In this document: positions 36,471 through 45,463 of the stretch, piece by piece | Layout of the letters: each line of letters opens with the position of its first letter | Numbering within the stretch: position 1 is the stretch's first letter | From: Hyphomonadaceae bacterium | Lineage (GTDB): Bacteria; Pseudomonadota; Alphaproteobacteria; Caulobacterales; Aquidulcibacteraceae | Direction of reading: 5' to 3' | DNA: 64,000 nucleotides | NCBI GenBank assembly: GCA_019636095.1 | Contig: JAHBYF010000002.1 | Location: 124,001 to 188,000, forward strand | Program-made: the position numbers and the translations under genes | Notes under the pieces: generated by a model | The model's input: only the letters and a program-made list of their open reading frames with translations | Database searches by the model: none | Told to the model about the DNA's origin: nothing

Positions 36471-37541
36471 ATGAAGGACGTCATCGTCGTCGGCGGCGGC
36501 GCTATCGGCTTGTTTTGCGCTGTTCGCCTGCGCCAGGGCGGCGCCCGCGTGTGGCTGCTCGAAAGCGGACACGAGCACCCGACTTATTACACGCCCATCG
36601 CTTCTGCCGCCGCCGCAGGCATGATTGCACCGATCAGCAATGAGCCGTCGGTTCATGCGACGGTAGCGCTTGAGTCATTCGACCTTTGGCGGGCGATGCG
36701 GCGCGGCGCAGAGTGGGAGGACGCAGTGCGCTTCGACGGCGCAGTAGTGGTGCGTCCTTCACAAGCCGAGGCGGCGGCATTCGTCGCCAAGGCCGCACAG
36801 CTTGGGCGGAAGGCGCAAATCTTGTCCGCTGGCGAGTTCCGCAAGCGAACGGGGTTTCGTGCAAAGGTCGATCATGCGCTATTTGTGGAAGCGGAAGGCA
36901 CAGCCGACCCGCTTCGGATGTTGACCGGGCTGGGGATGCAAGCCCACGCGCTCGGCGTGTTACGTTTCTACGATACTGACGTGTGGGAGGTGACTGCGAC
37001 CACCGCAACGACACACGAGGGCAAGGTGTTTGAGGCTGACGCCGTCGTGCTCGCGCCCGGCGTGTGGGCAAACGACGCGATGATAAAAGCGGCGCCGGCG
37101 TTGAAACAGGTGCGCGCCGGCAAGGGCATGCTCGCCGCGGTGGCGTTGGAGGCAGGCTTGGGCCCGAATTTGCGAGCGGGTGAGATCTACTTGGCGCAGC
37201 GCCGCGAAGACGTCGTGCTTGGTTCAACCCTGGAGTTCGACAAGTTCGACCGGAAAGTGGATCGCGCAAAGATCGCCGATTTGCACTCAGCGGCCGAACG
37301 GCTGCTGCCGGGGGAGGTCACGCTCACTGAACAGGCTTGGGCAGGTGTCAGGCCAATGTCGCCTGATGGCTGGCCGATGATCGGACCGAATGGCGAAGGC
37401 GTGCTGCTGGCCGCCGGCCATTCGCGTGACGGCTGGCTTATGGCGCCTATTACGGCTGAGATCATAACCGCGTATGTGTTCGACAATGAGATTCCGCCTG
37501 AATGGGCGGCGCTGTCGCCTGAGAGATTTGAGCAATCATGA
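36471..37541 (+). CDS. DAO-family FAD-dependent amine/amino acid oxidoreductase
   Basis: A 356-residue flavoenzyme. The N-terminal VIVVGGGAIGLFCAVRLRQGG binds FAD; ASAAAAGMIAPISNEP is the second conserved element; and AWAGVRPMSPDGWPMIGPNG with AAGHSRDGWLMAPITAEII is the typical C-terminal FAD-contact region of glycine/D-amino acid oxidases (ThiO/DadA type). No thiamine genes are adjacent. The substrate is unknown. Its stop overlaps the acyl-CoA dehydrogenase start by ATGA. Confidence 0.88.
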   Translation: MKDVIVVGGGAIGLFCAVRLRQGGARVWLLESGHEHPTYYTPIASAAAAGMIAPISNEPSVHATVALESFDLWRAMRRGAEWEDAVRFDGAVVVRPSQAEAAAFVAKAAQLGRKAQILSAGEFRKRTGFRAKVDHALFVEAEGTADPLRMLTGLGMQAHALGVLRFYDTDVWEVTATTATTHEGKVFEADAVVLAPGVWANDAMIKAAPALKQVRAGKGMLAAVALEAGLGPNLRAGEIYLAQRREDVVLGSTLEFDKFDRKVDRAKIADLHSAAERLLPGEVTLTEQAWAGVRPMSPDGWPMIGPNGEGVLLAAGHSRDGWLMAPITAEIITAYVFDNEIPPEWAALSPERFEQS

Positions 37542-38710
37542 CGTTCGCCCTCGACCTCACCGAAGAGCAATCCGCGATCAAGCACGCGGTCGAAGAGATT
37601 TGCGCCAAGTACGACGACCATTATTGGCTCAATGTCGACAATAGCGGGGAATTTCCGAACGCTTTCGTGGATGATATCGCGCAGGGCGGATGGCTCGGCG
37701 TCGCCATGCCCGAAAGCGTGGGCGGAGCGGGTCTGGGTCTGACAGAAGCGGCGCTGATGATGCAGACAGTGGCTGCATCGGGCGCAGGCTTTTCGGGCGC
37801 GAGTGCGATCCACCTCAACATTTTTGGGCTGATGCCGATCGTGAAGTTCGGCACGCCAGAGCAGCAGCAGAGGTTCTTGCCGCCAGCGATGAATGGCGCC
37901 GACAAAGCCTGCTTCGCCGTGACCGAACCCAACTCCGGTCTCGATACGTCGAGTTTAGAGACGCGCGCGGAAAGGACGAATTCAGGGTATCGCATCAACG
38001 GCCGCAAGATTTGGACGACGAATGCGCAGCGCGCGAACAAGATTCTGATTATCGCGCGCACAACGCCGAAGGATCAGGTCAAGCGACCAACCGAAGGTCT
38101 TTCGCTCTTCTACGCGGACTTTGATCGCAAGCACATCGAAGCGCAGCCGATCCCAAAGATGGGCCGCAAGGCGGTCGAATGTAATACGCTCTTCATCGAA
38201 GATCTCGAAGTGTCCAACGCCGAACTGATCGGCGAAGAAGGCGCTGGGTTCAAGATCCTGCTGAGTGGGCTCAACCCGGAGCGCGTGCTGTTTGCCGCCG
38301 AAGCAATCGGTTTGGGCCGGGCGGCGCTAAAGCGCGCGGCGCAATACGCAAAGGAGCGCGTCGTGTTTGGCCGACCCATTGGCCAAAACCAGGGCATCCA
38401 ACATCCGCTGGCGAAGGCGTGGGCCGAGCTTGAAGCGGCCAACCTGGTGACCTTCAAGGCAGCGGCGTTGTACGACGCCGGCAAGGACTGCGGCGCCGAA
38501 GCAAACGCCGCGAAATATTTGGGGGCCGAGGCGGGTTTCCGTGCGTGCGAAGCTTCGGTGCTCGCCCATGGCGGCATGGGATATGCGAAGGAGTATTTCG
38601 TAGAGCGCTATTTCCGCGAAGCGATGATCGCGCGGATCGCGCCGGTCAGCCGTGAGATGATCCTGAACTTCATCGCTGAACGCGTGTTGGGCTTGCCGAA
38701 GAGTTACTGA
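37538..38710 (+). CDS. Acyl-CoA dehydrogenase
   Basis: A 390-residue flavoprotein with the ACAD fold: the N-terminal helical part, the flavin strand ACFAVTEPNSGLDTSSLETRA, the ISG-type region GYRINGRKIWTTNA, and the C-terminal HGGMGYAKEYFVERYFREAMIARI. It removes two hydrogens from acyl-CoA in beta-oxidation or amino acid breakdown. The start overlaps the DAO-family gene stop by four bases. The acyl chain length cannot be told. Confidence 0.93.
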   Translation: MTFALDLTEEQSAIKHAVEEICAKYDDHYWLNVDNSGEFPNAFVDDIAQGGWLGVAMPESVGGAGLGLTEAALMMQTVAASGAGFSGASAIHLNIFGLMPIVKFGTPEQQQRFLPPAMNGADKACFAVTEPNSGLDTSSLETRAERTNSGYRINGRKIWTTNAQRANKILIIARTTPKDQVKRPTEGLSLFYADFDRKHIEAQPIPKMGRKAVECNTLFIEDLEVSNAELIGEEGAGFKILLSGLNPERVLFAAEAIGLGRAALKRAAQYAKERVVFGRPIGQNQGIQHPLAKAWAELEAANLVTFKAAALYDAGKDCGAEANAAKYLGAEAGFRACEASVLAHGGMGYAKEYFVERYFREAMIARIAPVSREMILNFIAERVLGLPKSY

Positions 38711-38774
38711 TGCTGCGGCGTTATGCTTGGTCGCGCGCCTTGACTGAGCTTGGGTTGCAGAGAATGTGCGCGCT

Positions 38775-39467
38775 ATGAAACTCCAGGCCCTGGCTTCGTG
38801 GACCCACAAATGGCTTGCCCTCATCGTTGGGGTGCAAATTCTGTTTTGGTTTGGCTCTGGGCTTTTCTTTGCGGCTTTTCCGATTGAACGCGTGCGCAGC
38901 GAACATCGGATAGCTCAGCATGAAGCAGCTGCGTTGAACGCGCCATTGCAAGATGTGACGCCACTGCTGCCTGAGGCGCCGACGCGCGTGACGTATGAGC
39001 GCGACCCACAAGGTGATGCGGTCGCGGTGGCTGAGTTTGGGCAGCGGCGGCCAATTCTCATAGATCTGGACGACTGGCGCGTGGTGTCGCCGTTGAGCGC
39101 GGAGGCTGCAGAGCAAATCGCGCAAGCATACATCGCCGAGAGCCCACGAATTCGTGAGTCACATTTGGTGACCGAAGAGACGCCTGAATATCGGGGGCCG
39201 CTGCCGGCGTGGCGCATTGCTTTCGACGATGACGAAGGGCTTGCAGTTTATGTGGCCGCAGATACCGCGCGTGTGACGGCGCGACGTTCTGATCTCTGGC
39301 GCCTCTACGATGCGTTATGGGCGCTCCACATCATGGATTGGCGCGACCACGCGAACTTCAACACCGGCCTTCTAATCCTCACAACTTTGACGGCGCTGAT
39401 CGTCTCGTTAGCAGGCTTTGTTTTGATTCCGTACCGAATGGGTTGGGTGCGACGGTCCACGGGTTAA
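38775..39467 (+). CDS. PepSY-type membrane protein
   Basis: A 230-residue inner-membrane protein with membrane segments near residues 14-36 and 195-220 and a periplasmic middle. SWTHKWLALIVGVQILFWFGSG and the terminal LWALHIMDWRDHANFNTGLLIL resemble proteins with a PepSY_TM layout, where histidines can bind haem or metals. Two PepSY-like stretches of about 50 residues lie between the helices (AEQIAQAYIAESP and EYRGPLPAWRIAFDDDEG). The role is not known. Confidence 0.8.
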   Translation: MKLQALASWTHKWLALIVGVQILFWFGSGLFFAAFPIERVRSEHRIAQHEAAALNAPLQDVTPLLPEAPTRVTYERDPQGDAVAVAEFGQRRPILIDLDDWRVVSPLSAEAAEQIAQAYIAESPRIRESHLVTEETPEYRGPLPAWRIAFDDDEGLAVYVAADTARVTARRSDLWRLYDALWALHIMDWRDHANFNTGLLILTTLTALIVSLAGFVLIPYRMGWVRRSTG

Positions 39468-39502
39468 CCGTGCATTTACCATGCCGGGCCGACGCCAGCG
39501 GC

Positions 39503-40282
39503 ATGACAAGTCCGATCGCGCCAGCCGGGCAAGACGCGGTGCACGCCGCGATCCGCCGCGCAGCGGATGCAACGGGCGTAAATTTCTCGTTGCTGGTGGA
39601 GACGGCGCGTCGCGAAAGCGCGCTCAATCCGAATGCGCAAGCGGGCACATCGAGCGCTACCGGGTTGTTTCAGTTCGTCGAGAGCACCTGGCTCGACATG
39701 GTGCGCAGGCACGGCGCAGAACACGGCCTGGGTGCGGAAGCGACTGCGCTGCAAAATGGCGCAAATGCGGAGACCCGGCGCAATATTCTTGCCCTGCGAA
39801 GCGACCCTGAAATTTCAGCGCGGATGGCCGGAGAGTTGGCGCGCGAAAACGCGGCGACGTTGCAGGCGCGCCTCGGGCGGGCGCCGAGCGCGGGCGAACT
39901 CTACGCAGCGCACGTGATGGGTCCGAACGGCGCCGTGCGTTTGATTGACGCGGCGGCGCAAGGCGCGCCGAGCGCCGTCGCGCTGTTTCCGCGCGAAGCT
40001 GCGGCGAACCGTGGTTTGTTCTATGCGAATGGACAACCGCGCAGTGCCCAGGCGCTGTTGGATCGCTTGCAGCTGAACGCTGATGCAAGCATTGGCGCCG
40101 CCCAGGGCGCACAAGGGAACGGAACTCTCGCGCGTGAGGGCGAGCCGATGTCTCCGGCGCTGGCGCATGCGCTATTCGCGTTCGCATTGTTGCCGCTTCT
40201 GCGCGGTAGCGGCGACGATCAGACCAATCAGCGCAACCCGGCGGAAGCGCTCACGGCGTACGCGCGGACGAGCGGCGCCTAG
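39503..40282 (+). CDS. Lytic transglycosylase (SLT domain)
   Basis: A 259-residue protein with an SLT-type domain from about residue 25. FSLLVETARRESALNPNAQ has the catalytic glutamate at Glu38, then SATGLFQFVESTWLDMVRRHG, typical for the lysozyme-like fold. There is no visible signal peptide. The C-terminus has a hydrophobic run (ALFAFALLPLLRG). The ATG at 39503 is used because the upstream frame from 39317 overlaps the PepSY gene. Its last 32 bases overlap the convergent S41-type gene. Confidence 0.85.
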   Translation: MTSPIAPAGQDAVHAAIRRAADATGVNFSLLVETARRESALNPNAQAGTSSATGLFQFVESTWLDMVRRHGAEHGLGAEATALQNGANAETRRNILALRSDPEISARMAGELARENAATLQARLGRAPSAGELYAAHVMGPNGAVRLIDAAAQGAPSAVALFPREAAANRGLFYANGQPRSAQALLDRLQLNADASIGAAQGAQGNGTLAREGEPMSPALAHALFAFALLPLLRGSGDDQTNQRNPAEALTAYARTSGA

Positions 40283-41678
40283 CCTGATCTGCCAGCACCG
40301 CATCCATCGCGGGATCACGTAGCGCCTTGTAGGCTTCAAACGTCAGCGGCGCTGGAATGTCTGGTTCCAAAGTTCGCACGCGGACGGGATAGCGCTCGTT
40401 CAGCCAAAAGCATGTCGCGCGATCACGGCAGGGGCCGTCATAGACGTGGCGGCCGGCGGCGTAGTGCACTTGCAGGAATGCGTTCGGCAAATCGAATGTG
40501 CCGCCCTCGGCCCAGAAGTCCAAGCGGTCGCCAACGGGTTCGCCAACGATGACGACTTGATCGCCGCCGGCGGACTTGAGCGCAGCGACGGCGGTGATGG
40601 CGGCTGAAAACGTCCAGGCCGATGTGAACACATAGATGGGCGCGCCGTTGGCGGCGCGCGGCAGCGCCTGGGCGAATGCGTAGGTGGTTGTATAATCGCC
40701 GCCCCCGTTCATGCGCATATCGACGACGACATAAGCTGGATGTTCGCTGCGCACGCGCTCAAGTGCGCGATCGAGAAAGGTGGCGATTGGGCTTTCGTCG
40801 GCGTCACCATTGTATGCGATCCCAACATAGAGGCCGTGCTCAGGAGCATCTTCGAGGGAGAACAATTGGCTCCGCTGGCGGAGATAGATGGGCAAGGCAT
40901 CTTCATCATGCATCAAGCCGGCCATCGGTGCGTTCGGCCATGTCGGAAACAACAAACGCTGGGAACTGGAGACCCAGGCGGCGCGATCTCGATCTTCGGC
41001 TTCGACACGGCGCTCGAATGGCGTGCCGTTGAGAAGGACGCCGCGAAGCGTCAGCTCATCGCGCTCCGATGCAAGGCCGGCGGCTTGCAATAAGGCGGGC
41101 GATTCAAGCATCGCCGTCAGCATGCGCTGGCGATGGGCGTCCGTGCCGCCGGAATAGCGGCGTGTCGCGCGATGGAGGTCGGCAATACTGTGGCCGTCGA
41201 TTGCATCGATGCGTGCGCCGCGCAGGTCTGCGAGGGCTGGCGTCGTCCACACAACGTAGAGGCCATCGGCGAACTGGTACGTGCGCAGGGGAAGGCGCGG
41301 CGTGTTTTTTCTAAACGCATTCTCGCCGATGGATGTGTGGCCGTTGTCGGCAAGCGCAGCGATCTCGGCGACGCGCAGGACGAATTGTTCGTGGCTGAGT
41401 GAGCCGGCGTTGGCCTGCAATTGTGTCAGCAAATGTTGCGCTTTGGCGCGGGTAGTAGGCGTGTATGCGCGATCAAACTCTGGGAAGCGCGCCAGATAGG
41501 TGGCGTCTGCAATCTGACCGGCGCTCTGATCGGTTATCTCAGGGGGCGCCGGCTCCGGCGGGCCGTATTGGAAGCGGGCGGCGAGTTCGCGCTCGAAAGT
41601 GGCCTCATCCATCGTGCGCGGATCGGGCCCACTTGTTGCGGCGCAGCCCGCCAGCGCAATTGCCAAGAACCAACGCAT
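40251..41678 (-). CDS. S41-type peptidase-like lipoprotein
   Basis: A 475-residue exported protein with a lipobox LAGC at residues 9-12 after MRWFLAIA. The C-terminal half has the S41 (tail-specific protease) pattern YVVVDMRMNGGGDYTT and VFTSAWTFSAAITAVAALK, where the serine in TFSAA is the probable nucleophile. AAGG AGAG at about nine bases before the ATG supports 41678. A PDZ domain is not evident, unlike in Ctp proteases. The 3' end overlaps the lytic transglycosylase gene by 32 bases on the other strand. Confidence 0.85.
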   Translation of the reverse strand: MRWFLAIALAGCAATSGPDPRTMDEATFERELAARFQYGPPEPAPPEITDQSAGQIADATYLARFPEFDRAYTPTTRAKAQHLLTQLQANAGSLSHEQFVLRVAEIAALADNGHTSIGENAFRKNTPRLPLRTYQFADGLYVVWTTPALADLRGARIDAIDGHSIADLHRATRRYSGGTDAHRQRMLTAMLESPALLQAAGLASERDELTLRGVLLNGTPFERRVEAEDRDRAAWVSSSQRLLFPTWPNAPMAGLMHDEDALPIYLRQRSQLFSLEDAPEHGLYVGIAYNGDADESPIATFLDRALERVRSEHPAYVVVDMRMNGGGDYTTTYAFAQALPRAANGAPIYVFTSAWTFSAAITAVAALKSAGGDQVVIVGEPVGDRLDFWAEGGTFDLPNAFLQVHYAAGRHVYDGPCRDRATCFWLNERYPVRVRTLEPDIPAPLTFEAYKALRDPAMDAVLADQARRRSSARTP

Positions 41679-41725
41679 GCTCACTCTCCTTGCAACGCGA
41701 GCAAGGCTAGGGTGGCCGTGTTGCA

Positions 41726-41735
41726 GCAATATTGC
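41726..41735. promoter_or_regulatory. Possible Lrp/AsnC operator (palindrome)
   Basis: GCAATATTGC is a perfect 10-bp palindrome in the region between the divergent S41-type and Lrp/AsnC genes. It is framed by two direct copies of TTGCAGC (41721-41727 and 41732-41738), 11 bases apart. AT-centred palindromes of this kind fit Lrp-type binding sites, so self-regulation of the neighbouring regulator is a reasonable guess, not proven. Confidence 0.4.
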
Positions 41736-41834
41736 AGCGTACGAGATTGAAAAAGCAAGTATATACTAGCGCCAGGCGGCGTTATGGCGCAATAAGCACG
41801 CGCTGCAAGGGCCAGCAACGCGAGAAAATGGCGT

Positions 41835-42290
41835 ATGGATGAGACAGACAAACGCATAGCCGCGCTTTTGCAGGTGAACGGGCGTCGCGGCGCCGACGAA
41901 CTCGCAGCCGAAATTGGGCTCTCGGCGTCGGCCGTGCACCGGCGGATTGTGCGCATGCGCGAAGAGGGCGTGATCGCCGCTGAAGTCGCCGTGCTCGATC
42001 CAAAGGCGTTCGGCATCGGGATCACCTTCATCGTTGAGATTGTGCTTGAGAAAGTGCGCGTTCCTGAAGTGAGCGCGATCAAGAAGCGTCTGAAGGCGGC
42101 GCCCGAGGTTCAGCAGATTTACAATGTCACTGGCGATGTCGATCTCATGCTCATCGTGTTGGCGCGCGACGTTGAGCATTTCGAGGAGATATCACGCAAT
42201 CTGTTTTCCGCTGACCCTCTAGTGCGGCGCTATCGAACGAGTGTTGTGATGGATCGCGTGAAGACCGGGCAGACAATTCCGGTTGGCTAG
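41835..42290 (+). CDS. Lrp/AsnC-family transcriptional regulator
   Basis: A 151-residue regulator with an N-terminal winged helix-turn-helix (residues 4-60, MDETDKRIAALLQVNGRRGADELAAEIGLSASAVHRR) and a C-terminal RAM ligand-binding domain (about 68-142), seen in QQIYNVTGDVDLMLIVLARDVEHFEEI. These proteins sense amino acids or similar compounds. It is divergent from the S41-type gene across a region with a palindrome. The stop shares CTAG with the convergent CoA-transferase gene. Confidence 0.93.
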   Translation: MDETDKRIAALLQVNGRRGADELAAEIGLSASAVHRRIVRMREEGVIAAEVAVLDPKAFGIGITFIVEIVLEKVRVPEVSAIKKRLKAAPEVQQIYNVTGDVDLMLIVLARDVEHFEEISRNLFSADPLVRRYRTSVVMDRVKTGQTIPVG

Positions 42291-43480
42291 GCGGCCGCGC
42301 CGCTCGCGTACATCGCGTTGATCTCGCCATCACTGAATCCCGCCTCGCTGAGCACAGCGCGTGTGTGTTCGCCGGCGCGCGGCGATGGGCCTTTGGGGCC
42401 ATCGTCGGCGCCGGGAAAACGCACGGGCCCGGCGGGCGCGTTCATCAGACCACCATCGTGCTTGGGCGTTTGCACAATGCAGCCAGCCGCGATGGCTTGC
42501 GGATCGGCGATGGCTTCGCCTGCGGTGAGCACCGGCGCCCAGATCATCTCTTCAGCGTCGAGGGCGGCGGCGATGTCGTCGTATGCGCGCGCAGCGAACG
42601 CTTCATCAAGCAATGGCACGAGTTCGGCGCCGTTTTCGCGGCGCGCGCGGGCGTTGGCGAAGCGCGGGTCTTCGACGAGGTGCTCGACCTTCAGCGCGCG
42701 CGCGAGTTTCGGCCAATCTTTCTCGCCCTGACGCTGCAGCAGGCTGATCCAGTGGCCGCCGCCGGTTTGGAAATAGTTGATCAGCGGGTTGGGCGTGTTC
42801 TTGCGCGGACGATTGGAAGCGATGCGGCCGCGCGTGTGCTGGATCGCGAGATCGCTCGAGCCGGCATAGTGCGCCGCGCGCAGCAACGACGCGTCGATGA
42901 GGCGGCCCTTGCCTGTGCGCTGGCGTTCATAGACAGCGGCCATCACGGCGCCAACGATGGCAAGCGAGGCGACATGATCTCCGAACGCCGTGCGCAACAT
43001 GATCGGATCGCCGCCTTTCGGGCGAAACATGGCAGCAAGGCCGGAACGCGCCCAGAATGCGGCTTGATCCATACCGGGGCGATCGGCGTCCGGGCCTTCA
43101 AGGCCATAGCCGGTGAGCGTCGTGTAGATGAGTTTCGGGCAGCGCTTCAGAACGGTGTCTGGATCGAGCCCGGCGCGTGCGAGACCGCCCGGGCGGACGT
43201 TGGTGAGGAAGATGTCGGCGCTATCGATGAGCCGCAGAAGCGCATCGCGGCCTTCGGGCTTCGAGGTGTCGAGAATGATGCCCCGCTTGCCGCGATTGTC
43301 CATGTCGAAGACGGGGTTCATTTGCTCATCGACGCCAACTGATGAGAAGAACAGGCGAATAGGGTCGCCGCCAGGAGGCTCGACCTTGATCACCTCCGCC
43401 CCCCAGTCAGCCATGATGCCGCCTGCGCCTGGTGCAGCGATATAGGTGGCCATCTCGACGATCTTCAGTCCTTCGAGCAT
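42287..43480 (-). CDS. Class III CoA-transferase (CaiB/BaiF)
   Basis: A 397-residue CoA-transferase. The N-terminal LEGLKIVEMATYIAAPGAGGIMADWGAEVIKVEPP is typical of the family; the nucleophile Asp138 is in PGMDQAAFWARSG, after LIYTTLTGYGLEGP. RTGKGRLIDASLLRAA follows. It moves CoA between acids, for example in bile acid, carnitine or aromatic pathways; the exact substrate is not known. The start at 43480 has GGAGGA at a good distance; the frame to 43747 is longer but lies across the neighbouring promoter. It is divergent from the DUF2336 gene. Confidence 0.92.
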   Translation of the reverse strand: MLEGLKIVEMATYIAAPGAGGIMADWGAEVIKVEPPGGDPIRLFFSSVGVDEQMNPVFDMDNRGKRGIILDTSKPEGRDALLRLIDSADIFLTNVRPGGLARAGLDPDTVLKRCPKLIYTTLTGYGLEGPDADRPGMDQAAFWARSGLAAMFRPKGGDPIMLRTAFGDHVASLAIVGAVMAAVYERQRTGKGRLIDASLLRAAHYAGSSDLAIQHTRGRIASNRPRKNTPNPLINYFQTGGGHWISLLQRQGEKDWPKLARALKVEHLVEDPRFANARARRENGAELVPLLDEAFAARAYDDIAAALDAEEMIWAPVLTAGEAIADPQAIAAGCIVQTPKHDGGLMNAPAGPVRFPGADDGPKGPSPRAGEHTRAVLSEAGFSDGEINAMYASGAAA

Positions 43481-43597
43481 TGGCCATTCCTCCTTCGCAA
43501 TGTTCGCAGTCAAGGCTTCGTTAAGGGACGCCCACGAGGCTGGTCCCAACGGGTGCGGCGGGAGTCGCCGCCTGGCCTTGGAGCGTGAGCGTAACCT

Positions 43598-44737
43598 ATG
43601 TCGATCGTCACGATGCGCGCCAATCTCACCGATAGCGACATACGTTCGCTGATCAAGGGGCCGAGCGAGGATGAGCGCGCGCACGCGGCGCACAAGATTT
43701 GCCGGTGTATTGAAGAGGCGGAGCTTTCCCCAGAGGAACGCGCGCACGCCGAGGGTATCATCGCTATCATGGCGCAGGACGCGGCGGTGCTGGTGCGCCG
43801 CTCGCTGGCGATTGCGCTGAAGAACTCGCCGAAATTGCCGCGTGATATCGCCAACAAACTCTCGCGCGATGTGGACTCCATCTCGCTGCCGGTGATCATG
43901 AATTCGCCGTCGCTGACGGACGCCGATCTTGTCGCGATCGTGCGAGCCTGTCCGCCGAACAAGCAGGTGGCCGTCGCGAGCCGTGAGACCCTGAGCACGA
44001 CGGTGACGGGTGCGATATCGTCTTACGCAGTCTCCGAAGCGGTCGAGCGCGCGCTCGCAAATGACAACGCCCTGTTCGACGAGGCTGGCTTGAACACGGC
44101 GATTGAAAGGTTCGAAGGTCTTTCATCGATCACGACGGCGATGGTCTATCGTGAAGAGCTTCCGGTTGGCGTGACCGAAAAGCTTGTGTCGATGGTCAGC
44201 GGTGAATTGTTTGATCACCTTGTGAACAACCACGAACTGCCGCCACAGATCGCGATTGATCTTGCCATGGGCGCGCGAGAGCGGGCGACCTTGGATATCG
44301 TCGAGCAAGCGGGCCGTCAGCGCGATCTGCCGAAATTCGTTCAGCAGCTGAACTTGAATGGACGACTGACGCCGTCCCTGCTGATGCGCGGACTTTGCCT
44401 GGGACAGATTGATTTCGTCGAATACGCCATGGCCGAACTCGGCGGCATTGCGCATCAGCGGATGTGGTTGCTTATGCATGATAGCGGGCCGCTTGGCTTG
44501 AAGGCCGCGTTTGATCGTGCGGGCCTGCCGCCACGGCTCTTCCCCTCGTTCAAGGCGGCGATTGAAGTTTATCATTCGATTGATCGCGAGGGCGTGGCGC
44601 GGGATCGCCTTACGTTCCGCAAGCGCATGCTGGAGCGCACGCTGACGCTGTTCCAGTCAGTACCGAAAGACGATCTCGACTACTTGCTTGAGAAGCTCGA
44701 TGCTTCGGCGCTGCAAATTGAGCGCGTCGCTATTTAG
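43598..44737 (+). CDS. DUF2336 domain protein
   Basis: A 379-residue all-helical protein of the DUF2336 family, which is mostly confined to alphaproteobacteria. HEAT-like helices are seen through the N-terminal half, with patterns such as AAVLVRRSLAIALKNSPKLPRDIANKLSRDVDSISLPVI. No enzymatic motif is present. In Caulobacterales some DUF2336 proteins are linked with flagellar or signal-transduction functions, but I cannot assign this one. It ends on TTAG shared with the convergent gene. Confidence 0.87.
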   Translation: MSIVTMRANLTDSDIRSLIKGPSEDERAHAAHKICRCIEEAELSPEERAHAEGIIAIMAQDAAVLVRRSLAIALKNSPKLPRDIANKLSRDVDSISLPVIMNSPSLTDADLVAIVRACPPNKQVAVASRETLSTTVTGAISSYAVSEAVERALANDNALFDEAGLNTAIERFEGLSSITTAMVYREELPVGVTEKLVSMVSGELFDHLVNNHELPPQIAIDLAMGARERATLDIVEQAGRQRDLPKFVQQLNLNGRLTPSLLMRGLCLGQIDFVEYAMAELGGIAHQRMWLLMHDSGPLGLKAAFDRAGLPPRLFPSFKAAIEVYHSIDREGVARDRLTFRKRMLERTLTLFQSVPKDDLDYLLEKLDASALQIERVAI

Positions 44738-45393
44738 CGCAGACCAGCTTCAGCGAACGGCCCGCCGCCGCGGTCAAAACCTGCGATGGCGAGGGTGCGC
44801 GCTTGTGATGTGGTCAGCACGCTCTCAGCCGTGACCACAAAGCCTGCGCCCTTGGCGGCAAGCAGGCGGCGGCCAAGTGGCGAACGATCTCCGTCATCCA
44901 CGGCCAGAAACGGGTCTGGCAAGAACGGCGCTTGAACAACGAGTTCGCAATAGAGACTGCGGGCGCGTGCGCCGAACGGCAGTGGGCAGTCCGGGTCGCC
45001 GCGCAGCACGATATTCCATCCGCGTGCGCGCAGCTCCTCGGCGAGGTTTGTTGGGGCGGCAACCAGTTCGCGCTCATTGAGTTGGAAATTGAAATTTCGC
45101 AATGTGCAACCGGCTTCGATGGCCGCTTCGTGCAGCATTTCCGCTTCGAGTGTGTTTTGAACCTCAGGCGGCGTCGCGAGTGTCAGCACCGCATGGGCGC
45201 CGCGCTCGAGCCAAGCCATGCGTGCGCCGCGTATGAGGCGGGTAAGGTTGGAGTAAGCGAAGGCGTCTTCCGGCGGCCCTATTGGACGCACAACGCCAGC
45301 CGCGAGCGCGCCAACTCTGAGGTCGACACGAGCGCCAATCGCGAAGGCGAGCGGCTCAGCCTGGGGCCGCGGACGAAACGGGATCACGTTCAT
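44734..45393 (-). CDS. Unrecognised protein, possible degenerate EAL-like domain
   Basis: A 219-residue soluble protein starting MNVIPFRPRPQAE. TLEAEMLHEAAIEAGCTLRNFNFQLNERELVAAP, then RARGWNIVLRGDPDCPLPFG, is reminiscent of the central strands of an EAL-type barrel (FEINE, FAxDDFG) but the catalytic glutamate and aspartates are not in place. I therefore call it unassigned. It stands between the DUF2336 gene (convergent) and an Hpt gene (same strand), which hints at a signalling role. Confidence 0.5.
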   Translation of the reverse strand: MNVIPFRPRPQAEPLAFAIGARVDLRVGALAAGVVRPIGPPEDAFAYSNLTRLIRGARMAWLERGAHAVLTLATPPEVQNTLEAEMLHEAAIEAGCTLRNFNFQLNERELVAAPTNLAEELRARGWNIVLRGDPDCPLPFGARARSLYCELVVQAPFLPDPFLAVDDGDRSPLGRRLLAAKGAGFVVTAESVLTTSQARTLAIAGFDRGGGPFAEAGLR

Positions 45394-45463
45394 GGAAGGC
45401 GTGGTTATGGCACGCCTACGGTTAAGGTCAGGCGGATGAAGAAGGTAAAGCCGCCGTTAGGGC

